64,000 nt of DNA from Terrabacter sp. Root181 (GTDB lineage Bacteria; Actinomycetota; Actinomycetes; Actinomycetales; Dermatophilaceae): contig NZ_LMHU01000001.1 in the NCBI RefSeq assembly GCF_001428505.1, forward strand, positions 602,457-666,456. Reading direction: 5' to 3'. Shown here one piece after another: positions 25,554 through 37,522 of this stretch. Each line of letters opens with the position of its first letter. Within the stretch, counting starts at the first letter, position 1. A program made the position numbers and the translations under genes. The notes under the pieces were generated by a model, which saw only the letters and a program-made list of their open reading frames with translations, was not told the origin of the DNA and did not search any database.

Positions 25554-26855
25554 GTGCGGATCCTGCTGCTGGGCATGGGATCCCGCGGTGACGTCGAGCC
25601 GCTCGTCGCGCTCGGGCAACGCCTCCGGCGGATGGCGTATGCCGTGTCGCTCGCCGCGCCGGCCGACCTCGGTCACGTCGTGGCGGGCAGTGGTGTCGAC
25701 TTCGAGCCGCTGTCGTTCGACCTCGAGGGCCCGCTCCGGGAGGGGCTCGGACGTGACTCGCTCCGGGGCTCGGCGCGGACGCAGGTGCGCGAGGCCCGGC
25801 TGATGCGGCAGGTCATGGCCGGGACGGCGCCGGCGCTCGCCGCGGACGTCTCGCGCCTCGTCGACGGCGCCGATGCCGTGGTCTCGGGGGCGCTGACCTT
25901 CGACCTCGTCGACGCCCTGCTGTCGACCGGTGGTCACAGTGGTCGCCCCGCGAAACCGCACGTCTACGCGGTCTTCGCCCCGGTCTGGCCGAGCGCGCAC
26001 GGGGAATCGGTCGCACTCGCGCTGCGCCCGCGGTCGACGTCGTGGGTCAACGACGCGTGGAGCACCCTCGCGGGCCGCGTCGCCCTCGACCTCTTCCGTC
26101 CGTCCGGCGACGTGGTGCGCGCGCGACGAGGACTGCCACGACAGCGTTTCCGTCACTACACGGCCACGGCCGAGCGCACCCCGACCCTGCTCGCGGCCAG
26201 TCCGCACGTCGTCCCGCCCGCTGCCGACTGGCCACCGGCACTGCGCCAGACCGGCTACTGGGTGCGCGACGACGCCGCCGGCCGGTCGCTGGACCCGACG
26301 CTCGAGGCGTTCCTCGGCGAGGGGGATCCTCCGGTCTTCGTGGGCTTCGGCTCGATGCCGACGCCCGACCCGGCGGGAGTCGTGGCCGCCGTCGTGCGGG
26401 CGCTCGGCCGGCTGGGCGTGCGTGGTGTCGTGAGCGAGGGTCTCGCCGGGCTGTCGGTCGATGCCGAGCCGGAGGACGGGACGCACCGGCTCCTCGGGAT
26501 CGGATCAGCCCCGCACGACGTCCTTTTCCCGCGGTGCGGCGTCGTCGTCCACCACGGGGGAGCGGGCACGACGGCTGCCGCGGTCCGGTCCGGGGTGCCG
26601 CAGGTCGTCGTGCCCCATGCCGCCGACCAGCCCTACTGGGGCCGTCGGATGGCCGACCTCGGCGTCGCCGCGCCGCCGATCGCGCGCAAGGACCTCACAG
26701 CGGCCCGGCTCGAGCGGGCGCTCGAGGTGGCGCTGTCCCCGGGAGCCCGCGCGGCGGCATACGCCCTCGGTGAGTGCGTCGGCGCGGAGGACGGCGCTGG
26801 CGATGCCGCAGCCCTCATCCACGCCCACCTTCAGGGCAACGCGCCGATGCCCTGA
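25554..26855 (+). CDS. GT1-family glycosyltransferase (UDP-sugar, MGT-like)
   Basis: A 433-residue enzyme with the two-domain GT-B fold. The N-terminus VRILLLGMGSRGDVEPLVAL is the typical acceptor-domain start with the catalytic-region glycine loop; the C-terminal nucleotide-sugar motif is VVVHHGGAGTTAAAVRSGVP followed by QVVVPHAADQPYWGRR. It is similar to sterol, macrolide and glycolipid glucosyltransferases. GTG 25554 starts 1 base after the upstream stop, so it is probably co-translated with the monooxygenase; together they may modify a small molecule or lipid (inference). Confidence 0.85.
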   Translation: MRILLLGMGSRGDVEPLVALGQRLRRMAYAVSLAAPADLGHVVAGSGVDFEPLSFDLEGPLREGLGRDSLRGSARTQVREARLMRQVMAGTAPALAADVSRLVDGADAVVSGALTFDLVDALLSTGGHSGRPAKPHVYAVFAPVWPSAHGESVALALRPRSTSWVNDAWSTLAGRVALDLFRPSGDVVRARRGLPRQRFRHYTATAERTPTLLAASPHVVPPAADWPPALRQTGYWVRDDAAGRSLDPTLEAFLGEGDPPVFVGFGSMPTPDPAGVVAAVVRALGRLGVRGVVSEGLAGLSVDAEPEDGTHRLLGIGSAPHDVLFPRCGVVVHHGGAGTTAAAVRSGVPQVVVPHAADQPYWGRRMADLGVAAPPIARKDLTAARLERALEVALSPGARAAAYALGECVGAEDGAGDAAALIHAHLQGNAPMP

Positions 26856-26875
26856 GGGAGGTGTGTCCTCCGCCG

Positions 26876-26881
26876 TACCAT
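26876..26881 (+). promoter_or_regulatory. -10 box, leaderless promoter of the adenylate cyclase gene
   Basis: TACCAT ends 6 bases before ATG 26888 in the 32-base gap after the glycosyltransferase stop. Confidence 0.45.
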
Positions 26882-26887
26882 CGCGGC

Positions 26888-28168
<1,281 letters not shown>

Positions 28169-28185
28169 ACGCGGTCCGAGTGGCG

Positions 28186-30241
<2,056 letters not shown>

Positions 30242-30296
30242 GCCGATCGCGCGTCGAGCGTCACAGTGGGTCGGAACCGTGGGTGAGAATGGCGGG

Positions 30297-31742
30297 GTGA
30301 GCGAGACCGAGCACCTGGACGTCCTCGTCGTCGGAGCCGGCCTGTCCGGCATCGGCGCCGGCTACCGCCTGTCGACGATGAGCCCGTCGCGCTCGTGGGC
30401 GATCCTCGAGGGGCGCGACTCGCTCGGCGGCACGTGGGACCTCTTCCGCTACCCGGGCGTCCGGTCCGACTCCGACATGATGACCCTCGGCTTCCCCTTC
30501 GAGCCGTGGACCGACCCCGATGCGATCGCGGACGGGCCCAAGATCCTCGACTACCTGCGGTCGACGGCGGAGAAGCACTCCATCGCCGAGCGGATCCGTC
30601 TGGGACACAAGGTCGTCGGCGCCGACTGGTCGAGCGAGGACGCGCGCTGGACGGTGACGGTCGACCGCGGGGGAGTCCGAGAGCGGCTGAGGTGCAGGTT
30701 CCTCTACCTGTGCAGCGGCTACTACGACTACGAGCGACCGCACGACCCGCAGCTGCCGGGCCTCGGCTCGTTCGAGGGTGAGGTCGTGCACCCGCAGTTC
30801 TGGCCGGAGGGCCTCGACGTGGCGGGCCGGAAGGTCGTCGTCATCGGGTCGGGGGCGACGGCCGTGACCCTCGTGCCCGCGCTCGCCGACGCCGGTGCCG
30901 ACGTGACGATGCTCCAGCGCACGCCGACGTGGATCGCGTCGCTGCCACGTCGCGACCGGGCGCGCGACGTGCTGCAGAAGGTGCTGCCGACGCGGGCCGC
31001 CGGCACCGCCGCCCGCTACAAGAACGTCCTCGGGACGATGGGCGTGTACGAGCTGAGCCGTCGGCGCCCGGCCCTCATGAGGTCACTGCTGTCCAAGGGA
31101 GCCGCGAAGTCCCTCGGCTCGACGGACCTCGCCAGCGACCACTTCACCCCGACCTACGACCCGTGGGACCAACGCCTCTGCGTCGTCCCCGACGGCGACC
31201 TCTTCGAGGCGGTGCGCAGTGGACGGGCCCACGTCGTCACCGACACGATCGAGACCTTCCTGCCACACGGCATACGGCTGCACTCGGGACGTGAGCTCGA
31301 CGCCGACGTCGTCGTCACGGCGACGGGGCTGCGCATCAAGATCGCCGGTGGCATCGCCATCACCGTCGACGGGCAGGCCCGTCCCACAGGCGATCTCACG
31401 GTCTATCGCGGTGTCATGTTCGCCGACGTGCCCAACCTCGCCGTCTGCGTCGGCTACGTCAACGCGTCGTGGACCCTGCGTGCCGACCTGGCGAGCCGCT
31501 ACGTCTGCCGGCTGCTCAACCACATGAAGCACCACGCCTGGCGGGTGGCGACCCCGCGCGCTCCGGAGGGCATGGAGGGGCAGCCGCTGCTGCCGCTCGC
31601 GTCGGGCTACGTGCAGCGTGCCGCGGGCGACCTGCCGCAGCAGGGGGACGCGGCTCCGTGGCTGATGCGGCAGAACTACCTGCTCGACCGCCGCGACATG
31701 CTCCGCAGCGACGTCACCGAAGCGATGTCCTTCGCCCGCTGA
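30297..31742 (+). CDS. EthA-like Baeyer-Villiger flavin monooxygenase
   Basis: A 481-residue FAD- and NADPH-dependent monooxygenase. The FAD motif is VLVVGAGLSGIGAGYRL at the N-terminus, followed by GGTWDLFRYPGVRSDSDM. The Baeyer-Villiger fingerprint F-x-G-x3-H-x3-W-P is intact as FEGEVVHPQFWP, and the NADPH motif is VVVIGSGATAVTL. Length and sequence resemble mycobacterial EthA, which oxidises ketones and activates thioamide drugs. GTG 30297 is preferred to 30279 because GAGAAT lies 6 bases before it. Divergent fadH suggests a shared role in degrading a ketone or unsaturated lipid (inference). Confidence 0.88.
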   Translation: MSETEHLDVLVVGAGLSGIGAGYRLSTMSPSRSWAILEGRDSLGGTWDLFRYPGVRSDSDMMTLGFPFEPWTDPDAIADGPKILDYLRSTAEKHSIAERIRLGHKVVGADWSSEDARWTVTVDRGGVRERLRCRFLYLCSGYYDYERPHDPQLPGLGSFEGEVVHPQFWPEGLDVAGRKVVVIGSGATAVTLVPALADAGADVTMLQRTPTWIASLPRRDRARDVLQKVLPTRAAGTAARYKNVLGTMGVYELSRRRPALMRSLLSKGAAKSLGSTDLASDHFTPTYDPWDQRLCVVPDGDLFEAVRSGRAHVVTDTIETFLPHGIRLHSGRELDADVVVTATGLRIKIAGGIAITVDGQARPTGDLTVYRGVMFADVPNLAVCVGYVNASWTLRADLASRYVCRLLNHMKHHAWRVATPRAPEGMEGQPLLPLASGYVQRAAGDLPQQGDAAPWLMRQNYLLDRRDMLRSDVTEAMSFAR

Positions 31743-31775
31743 AACACCGGTCAGACCTCGCTCCCGTGGCCCTCG

Positions 31776-31793
31776 GTGCGCCCCTCGGCGCAC
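31776..31793. terminator. short hairpin between convergent monooxygenase and HNH genes
   Basis: GTGCGCC (31776-31782) and GGCGCAC (31787-31793) form a perfect 7-bp stem with a CCTC loop in the 88-base gap between the convergent genes. Confidence 0.45.
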
Positions 31794-31830
31794 GGTAGAC
31801 GTACCCGAAGCAAGCCTCCGGATGGCGACG

Positions 31831-33168
31831 TCAGAACGGGGGCGGGTCCGGGTCGGCGCCGAGACCGGGCGCCGGGGTGCCGTCGTCCAGGCTCGCGCGC
31901 CAGTCCTTCGGCCTCGTGACGTAGCGGCGTCCGGTCGTCGTGGTCCACGCGAGCCCATCGTCGTCGACGGGCTCCGATCTCCAGATCCCGGCGGTCTTGA
32001 TGTTGTGGTGGAAGCGCTCCTTGGCGTGGAGGTTGCCGACCGATGTGGGGCCCTGCGGCCATGCGATCTCGTGGTCGAGGTCGCAGCGGCTCGCGGGCGC
32101 CTCGCAGCCCGGCCCGCGGCACACGCCGTCGACGGCGCGGACGTGCTCGACCATCGCACGCGTGGGTCGGTAGGAGTCCGAGGGTGCGCTCAGGGCGCGG
32201 CCGGTCCGCACGGCGACGGGCAGCGTGTGCCACGCCGACCCGGGCCGCGTCATGATGTCGCGCGCCTGCCGGGCGGTGACCCAGCCGTGCCCCGGGAGCT
32301 CGCACGCGGCGTCGGACTCACCCACGGCCACCTCGAACGGCACGACGAGCCACGCGGTCGCTGGGGCGTCGGGGCCAGCGGTCGGCCGCCCGTCCTCCAG
32401 CGGACCACTGAGCATTGCCTGACCGGCGAGGTCGCAGCGGAGCTGGTCCAGCGATCGAGGGTCGCCGGCACCGCGACGGGCGCGTGCCGCGGTGTCGAGC
32501 CTGTCGAGCACGGCGGCGACGACGTCACCGGTGGCCACCAGCGTCAGGGAGCCCATCCCGTCCTCGGTCAGGCGGCCGAAGACGCCGCGACGGCTCTTGG
32601 CGTGCTCGTGGCGCTCAGCGGACCCTCGGTGGTCGACGGAGGCCACGGCGCGACGCAGCCGCGTGGAGAACGTGCGCTGCGGCAGCACCTGGCCGTCGCG
32701 ACTCGGCGCCAGCACCGACCGCTCGACAGACTCGACGTCGGCATCGGGCAGCAGACCGGTCTCCGAGACGACCTGAAGCGCGCGGTGCAGGGACGTCGAG
32801 CCGTCGCGGAGGGCCTGGCGCACGAGCCGGTGGCGCCGCGGACCGGTGGCCAGCGTCAGCCGCCGTGCGACCTCCCCGGCCCCAACGCCGGTCGCGAGGG
32901 CGATCTCCTCGGCGACGATGCGGTCGGTGCAGACGTGGACCGAGGCCGCCGCGATCTGCTGGGCCTCGATGGTGTGGAGGGCGGCATAGGCGTCGAGCAG
33001 GTCTGACTCGACCTGGGCCTTTTCGACCTCGAGCGCCTCGATCTCGCGGAGGATGCGGTCGCCCTCGATCGTCAGGTCGATCTGGAGATGGGCCTTGGTG
33101 TAGGTCTCGTCGAAGGCGGTGTCGGCCGGCGACGGCCCGATGCGCGACGGGTTGAAGAACGGTGTCAC
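31831..33168 (-). CDS. DUF222 (13E12-type) HNH endonuclease-family protein
   Basis: A complete 445-residue family member. The helical DUF222 region covers about residues 40-300 and a C-terminal HNH zinc-finger-type nuclease domain lies around 355-410: CRGPGCEAP, then CDLDHEIAWPQG, then NLHAKERFHHNIK, so the His-Asn-His and Cys pair are intact. It starts at GTG 33168 with GAGGAGG 5 bases upstream. A LexA-type box lies 45 bases before the start, over the probable TATGTT -10. Members of this family belong to the SOS regulon in Mycobacterium tuberculosis; the DNA target is unknown. A second, partial member sits at the left end of the window. Confidence 0.88.
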   Translation of the reverse strand: MTPFFNPSRIGPSPADTAFDETYTKAHLQIDLTIEGDRILREIEALEVEKAQVESDLLDAYAALHTIEAQQIAAASVHVCTDRIVAEEIALATGVGAGEVARRLTLATGPRRHRLVRQALRDGSTSLHRALQVVSETGLLPDADVESVERSVLAPSRDGQVLPQRTFSTRLRRAVASVDHRGSAERHEHAKSRRGVFGRLTEDGMGSLTLVATGDVVAAVLDRLDTAARARRGAGDPRSLDQLRCDLAGQAMLSGPLEDGRPTAGPDAPATAWLVVPFEVAVGESDAACELPGHGWVTARQARDIMTRPGSAWHTLPVAVRTGRALSAPSDSYRPTRAMVEHVRAVDGVCRGPGCEAPASRCDLDHEIAWPQGPTSVGNLHAKERFHHNIKTAGIWRSEPVDDDGLAWTTTTGRRYVTRPKDWRASLDDGTPAPGLGADPDPPPF

Positions 33169-33212
33169 CGTGACCTCCTCGCGAATCGCACTGCGCTTGT
33201 CCAGTACCCAAT

Positions 33213-33228
33213 TAGAACATATGTTCGA
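33213..33228. promoter_or_regulatory. LexA/SOS box upstream of the HNH gene
   Basis: TAGAACATATGTTCGA matches TCGAAC-N4-GTTCGA at 11 of 12 fixed positions, with a perfect GAACATATGTTC core. It overlaps TATGTT (33216-33221, minus strand), a plausible -10. The rest of 33169-33365 shows no gene. Confidence 0.72.
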
Positions 33229-33365
33229 TACCGTTTCAAGGGTCTTGTTGCTGATTGTGCACAGCGAATCGCTCTGTCCCGCGGTCTGTTTCGACGTCGT
33301 GGGTGCGCTCGCGCGGAATGCCCGACCGCGCGGTCCGGAGCGAGGTCTGACCGGACCGCCCCGCC

Positions 33366-34631
33366 TCAGGCGATGTCGATGCGGTCCGACACGAGGCCCT
33401 CGTCGGCCAGCGCCCGCAGCCGGGTCAGCGTGCGCTCACGCACCGCCCACGGGTCGATCGTGTTGACGTAGATCTTCGTGCCGCCCTCGAAGCCGGCCAG
33501 CGTCGAGACCCGCCACTTGATGACGGCGCGCAGCGGCACGGGCAGGTCGAGCGACGGCGGGCCGTGGTGCCACTCCTCGTTGGTCGGCACGTCGGCGCCC
33601 GTCGCGGCGTGGCACGCGTGCACGAGGTCGGAGAAGTCGCGCACCTCGTCCTCCGAGAGCTCCCACGGGCGGCGCGACGTGTTGGACGTGTAGACGACGA
33701 GCGCCGGGTACTGGTGGCCGATGCCGGCGAAGGCCGCGGCCGTCGGGGTGCGGGCGACGACGAGCCCCTGTGCCTCGGCGTACTGCGGCCCCCACCGCGC
33801 GAAGAGGTCCGGCTCGGCCCGCACCCGCTCCGTCTCGCGCTCGAGGTCGACCCCCGGCTCGTCGATGGCGACGAGCTGCTTGTGCAGGTGGTCGAACGAC
33901 GCGCCCGCCGGCCGCAGCCAGTTCTGGAACGCCGACACGTAGCGGGCGTGCGGGTTGCCGCGGTAGAGGTCACACACGGCCGTGATCGTGAATCGCGTGT
34001 ACTGCCAGTGCTCTTCGGGCGTCAGCGTCCCCGCTGCGGCGTTCTGCGTGTCGTCCGTCGCACCGTCGACGAAGTGCCGTCGGGCCACGACGACCTGGTG
34101 ATTACCGGCGAAGAGCCCGACCGCCTCGCGCTCGAGGTCGTCCTCGTCGAGCGGCTCGGCCCCAGCGCCCGACACGCCCCGCGAACGCATCCGGATGCGC
34201 GCCAGCGCCGTCACGTGCGCGCGCCCTGCGGGCGTCGAGAGGTATGCGGTCCGGTGCGCCAGCGACTCGGGCGTCGGCTCGTATCCGTGGGTCAGGTGCC
34301 AGTAGTCGTAGGTGAGGATCTCGAAGAGGTTCGGGAAGAGCCGGAGTTCCGGCACGGTGTCGCCGAGCTGCTCCGCGACGAGTCCCCGCACCTCGCGCCA
34401 CGACGAGCCGTCGCGGACGACCCGGGCGATCTCGGGGGTCGTCTCGATCATCCGTCCCCAGCAGAAGGCGCAGTGCCGGTCGTGTTCGGCGGGGTCCAGC
34501 GGGCGGGGATCCGGCCTGGGGATGCCGAGGGGCCGGGCCCCGCGGCCGGGCAGCGTCCAGACCTTCGTGCCGGTGAAGGGGTTGACCTGCTTGATGGTCC
34601 CGTCGGGCAGTCGCGTCAGGGGCTCGATCAC
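33366..34631 (-). CDS. GalT-like HIT-superfamily protein (DUF4921 type)
   Basis: A 421-residue protein related to galactose-1-phosphate uridylyltransferase. A zinc-type Cys pair (HCAFCWGRM) lies near residue 54 and the histidine-triad-like catalytic sequence is FDHLHKQL, which keeps the H-x-H-x-Q pattern of GalT (HPHGQ) but with a different context. Other stretches (RLFPNLFEILTYDYWHLTHG, and NEEWHHGPPSLDLPVPLRAV) place it in the DUF4921 group whose reaction is not established. A true galT is at 49663-50793, so this one is probably not the Leloir enzyme. Its GTG has TAGGCT 6 bases upstream and faces a GH3 gene only 40 bases away. Confidence 0.8.
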   Translation of the reverse strand: MIEPLTRLPDGTIKQVNPFTGTKVWTLPGRGARPLGIPRPDPRPLDPAEHDRHCAFCWGRMIETTPEIARVVRDGSSWREVRGLVAEQLGDTVPELRLFPNLFEILTYDYWHLTHGYEPTPESLAHRTAYLSTPAGRAHVTALARIRMRSRGVSGAGAEPLDEDDLEREAVGLFAGNHQVVVARRHFVDGATDDTQNAAAGTLTPEEHWQYTRFTITAVCDLYRGNPHARYVSAFQNWLRPAGASFDHLHKQLVAIDEPGVDLERETERVRAEPDLFARWGPQYAEAQGLVVARTPTAAAFAGIGHQYPALVVYTSNTSRRPWELSEDEVRDFSDLVHACHAATGADVPTNEEWHHGPPSLDLPVPLRAVIKWRVSTLAGFEGGTKIYVNTIDPWAVRERTLTRLRALADEGLVSDRIDIA

Positions 34632-34637
34632 CCTGCC

Positions 34638-34665
34638 AGCCTAGGTCGACACGGTCGGCTAGCGT
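34638..34665. promoter_or_regulatory. compact divergent leaderless promoters
   Basis: Two -10 boxes face away from each other: TAGGCT on the minus strand (34638-34643), 6 bases before GTG 34631, and TAGCGT on the plus strand (34660-34665), 6 bases before GTG 34672. Only 16 bases separate them, so each -35 region must overlap the other promoter. Confidence 0.6.
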
Positions 34666-34671
34666 CGAGGC

Positions 34672-37026
34672 GTGCCCGACAACGCTGCCGACCGCCACGC
34701 CGACCCCCAGAGCCCACCGCCGTACCGCGACGCGTCGCTGCCGGTCGAGGAGCGCCTCGACGACCTCATCGGCCGGATGACGCTGCCCGAGAAGGTCGGC
34801 CAGATGCTCCAGCTCGACGCGCGCGGCGACCTGACCGACATCGTCCACACGAAGCTGGCCGGCTCGATCCTGCACACCTCCCCCGAGCGGATGCTCGAGG
34901 CCATCGCCCTCGCCGAGCAGACCCGGCTCGGCATCCCGCTCCTCACGGCGGACGACTGCATCCACGGCCACTCTTTCTGGCCGGGCGCGACGATCTTCCC
35001 CACCCAGCTCGGCATGGCGTGCTCGTGGGACCCCGAGCTCGTCGAGCAGGCCGCACGGGCCACCGCTGTCGAGGTCTCCGCGACCGGCGTCCACTGGACC
35101 TTCTCGCCGGTCCTCTGCATCACCCGCGACCTGCGCTGGGGCCGGGTCGGCGAGACGTTCGGCGAGGACCCGCACCTCATCGGCGAGCTCGGCGCGGCGA
35201 TGGTCCGCGGCTACCAGGGCGACGGCCTCACCGACCCGACCGCCGTCCTCGCGTGCGCCAAGCACTTCGCCGGCTACTCCGAGACCCAGGGCGGCCGTGA
35301 CGCGAGCGAGGCCGACCTCAGCCGCCGCAAGCTGACGTCGTGGTTCCTCCCGCCGTTCGAGCGTGCCGTCCAGGAGGGCTGCCGCACCTTCATGCTCGGC
35401 TACCAGGCGATCGACGGCGTCCCCGTGACGGCCAACGGCTGGCTCCTCGACGAGGTGCTCAAGGGGGAGTGGGGCTTCACCGGCACCCTCGTCACCGACT
35501 GGGACAACGTCGGCCGCATGGTCTGGGAGCAGAAGGTCTGCGCCGACGACGTCGAGGCGGCGGCGGTCGCGGTGCGTGCCGGCAACGACCTCGTCATGAC
35601 GACACCCGCCTTCTTCGAGGCCGCGCAGGAGGCCGTCGCCCGCGGCCTGCTCGACGAGCGCGACATCGACGAGGCCGCCCGCCGGGTGCTGCGCGTCAAG
35701 CTCGAGCTCGGCCTCTTCGAGAACCCCCGCCCGCCGGACGGCGAGCGCCAGCGCCTCGTCATCGGCTCCGCCGAGCACGCCGCCCTCAACCTCGACGTGG
35801 CCCGCCGGTCGCTCGTGCTGCTCACCAACGACGGCTCGCTGCCGTATGCCGTGGGCGCCCCCGATGCGACCGACCTCGCCCCGCGCACCGCCGCCGTCAT
35901 CGGCCCCAACGCCGACGACCCGCAGGCCAACCTCGGCGACTGGGCGGGGGCCTCGGGCCAGGTGGACTGGATGCCGGACGGGCACCCGCGCGAGACGGTC
36001 GAGACCGTGCTCGACGGCTTCCGGGCCGTCGTCCCGCCGTCGTGGACCGTCACCCATGCTCGCGGAGCCGAGATCGAGACCCTCGTGCCCGACCCGGATG
36101 GCCCTCTCTTCCCCGACGGGCAGCCGCGCCCGCCGGTCTCGGCGGCGGCGCCCGTCGACCCCGACCAGCTCGCCGACGCCGTCGCGACCGCGAGCTCGGC
36201 AGACCTCGCCGTCGTCGTCCTCGGCGACACGATCGCCCTGACGGGGGAAGGCTGCTCGACCGCGACCCTCGACCTCCAGGGCGGCCAGGTCGCGCTCCTC
36301 GACGCCATCGTCGACGCGCTCGACGGCACCGGCACCCCGGTCGTCGTCGTGCTGCTGCACTCCAAGCCCAGCGTCCTGCCGCCCAGCGCCCTGCGCGCAG
36401 CGGCGGTCATCGAGGCCTTCAGCCCCGGGATGCGCGGCGGCCGTGCCGTCGCCGAGCTCGTCCTCGGCCGCATCGAGCCCGCCGGCCGGCTTCCCGTCTC
36501 CGTCCCGCGCCACGTCGGCCAGCAGCCGACCTACTACAACCAGGTGCGCGGGCAGCACGGCCACCGCTACGCCGACCTGACCCAGGAGCCGCAGTTCGTC
36601 TTCGGCGAGGGCCTGACCTACACGACCGTCGAGTGGTCCGACCTCACCCTCGACGCCACCGACCTCTCCCCCGACGACGTCGTGGCCGCGGAGGTCACGC
36701 TGACCAACACGGGGCAGCGGACGGCATACGAGGTCGTGCAGGCCTATGTGACCGACGTCGTCACGAGCGTCACGTGGGCGGCCAAGGAGCTCAAGGCGTT
36801 CCGTCGCGTCACGGTGCCGGCCGGCGCGTCGGTCAGCACCCGCATCGAGGTCCCGGCCGCGGCCTGCTCCATCGTCGACGCGGCGGGACGCCGCATCGTG
36901 GAGCCGGGCGAGTTCGAGCTCCGGGTCGGACCGAGCTCGCGCGACGCCGACCTGCTCCGGGCGACGTTCACGATCACGGCGCCGCGGACGCCGGTGCCCT
37001 CGGCGTCAGGGCGGCCAGCGGGATGA
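34672..37026 (+). CDS. GH3 beta-glucosidase-type glycoside hydrolase
   Basis: A 784-residue glycosidase without signal peptide, so cytoplasmic. GH3 barrel segments include RLGIPLLTADDCIHGHSFWP, RWGRVGETFGEDPHLIGEL and CAKHFAGYSETQGGRDAS, with nucleophile D276 in LVTDWDNV. The C-terminal alpha/beta domain (about 380-600) and a fibronectin-III-like domain (about 665-770) follow. It resembles BglX-like broad beta-glucosidases and differs from the 15170-17590 enzyme (only the barrel motifs align). The gene is divergent from the GalT-like protein and its 3' end overlaps the opposite-strand reductase gene by 53 bases. Confidence 0.87.
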   Translation: MPDNAADRHADPQSPPPYRDASLPVEERLDDLIGRMTLPEKVGQMLQLDARGDLTDIVHTKLAGSILHTSPERMLEAIALAEQTRLGIPLLTADDCIHGHSFWPGATIFPTQLGMACSWDPELVEQAARATAVEVSATGVHWTFSPVLCITRDLRWGRVGETFGEDPHLIGELGAAMVRGYQGDGLTDPTAVLACAKHFAGYSETQGGRDASEADLSRRKLTSWFLPPFERAVQEGCRTFMLGYQAIDGVPVTANGWLLDEVLKGEWGFTGTLVTDWDNVGRMVWEQKVCADDVEAAAVAVRAGNDLVMTTPAFFEAAQEAVARGLLDERDIDEAARRVLRVKLELGLFENPRPPDGERQRLVIGSAEHAALNLDVARRSLVLLTNDGSLPYAVGAPDATDLAPRTAAVIGPNADDPQANLGDWAGASGQVDWMPDGHPRETVETVLDGFRAVVPPSWTVTHARGAEIETLVPDPDGPLFPDGQPRPPVSAAAPVDPDQLADAVATASSADLAVVVLGDTIALTGEGCSTATLDLQGGQVALLDAIVDALDGTGTPVVVVLLHSKPSVLPPSALRAAAVIEAFSPGMRGGRAVAELVLGRIEPAGRLPVSVPRHVGQQPTYYNQVRGQHGHRYADLTQEPQFVFGEGLTYTTVEWSDLTLDATDLSPDDVVAAEVTLTNTGQRTAYEVVQAYVTDVVTSVTWAAKELKAFRRVTVPAGASVSTRIEVPAAACSIVDAAGRRIVEPGEFELRVGPSSRDADLLRATFTITAPRTPVPSASGRPAG

Positions 37027-37423
37027 CGCGGCCGGCGGCCTTGGCCTCGTAGCCGCCGAAGAACGGCGCGACTTCGAGGAGGCGCCGCCACAGGCGGTCG
37101 CGCTCGTCGCCGTGCGCGACGTGGACGTCCACCTCCATCCGCTCGTCGCCGACCTCGATCGTGGCCGTGTCGGCGTGCCGGAGGTTGCGGAACCACTGTG
37201 GCTCCGCCGCGGCACCACCGGCGCTCCCGCACACGACGTAGGACCCGTCGTCGAGGAAGTAGCCGACCGGGCTGGTCCGCGGGGTGCCGGACGACCGACC
37301 GGCCACGGTGAGCAGGAGGATCGGCATGCCCTTGACGGAGCGAAGGAAGCCCACGTCGAAGCGGCGGTAGAGCGCCACGTGCGCCGAGTTGCCCGCACGC
37401 ATCATCCGGTTGGCCACGCCCAT
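36974..37423 (-). CDS. deazaflavin-dependent nitroreductase (Ddn/DUF385) family protein
   Basis: A 149-residue protein of the split-barrel family that uses F420 in Actinobacteria. Typical segments are LLLTVAGRSSGTPRTSPVGY and FLDDGSYVVCGSAGGAAAEP, then WFRNLRHADTATIEVGDE. The ATG at 37423 is supported by AGGAGG 5 bases upstream. The last 53 bases lie opposite the end of the GH3 gene. It may reduce quinones or nitro compounds; the substrate is not deducible. Confidence 0.87.
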   Translation of the reverse strand: MGVANRMMRAGNSAHVALYRRFDVGFLRSVKGMPILLLTVAGRSSGTPRTSPVGYFLDDGSYVVCGSAGGAAAEPQWFRNLRHADTATIEVGDERMEVDVHVAHGDERDRLWRRLLEVAPFFGGYEAKAAGRVIPLAALTPRAPASAAP

Positions 37424-37522
37424 GGTCGCCTCCTGGTCCCGCGGCACCCGTCTGCCGACCCGTCCAGTGTGGACCTGCGGGCGGCTAGGGTCGAGATCTC
37501 GCCACCGATGATGAGGAGCCCC

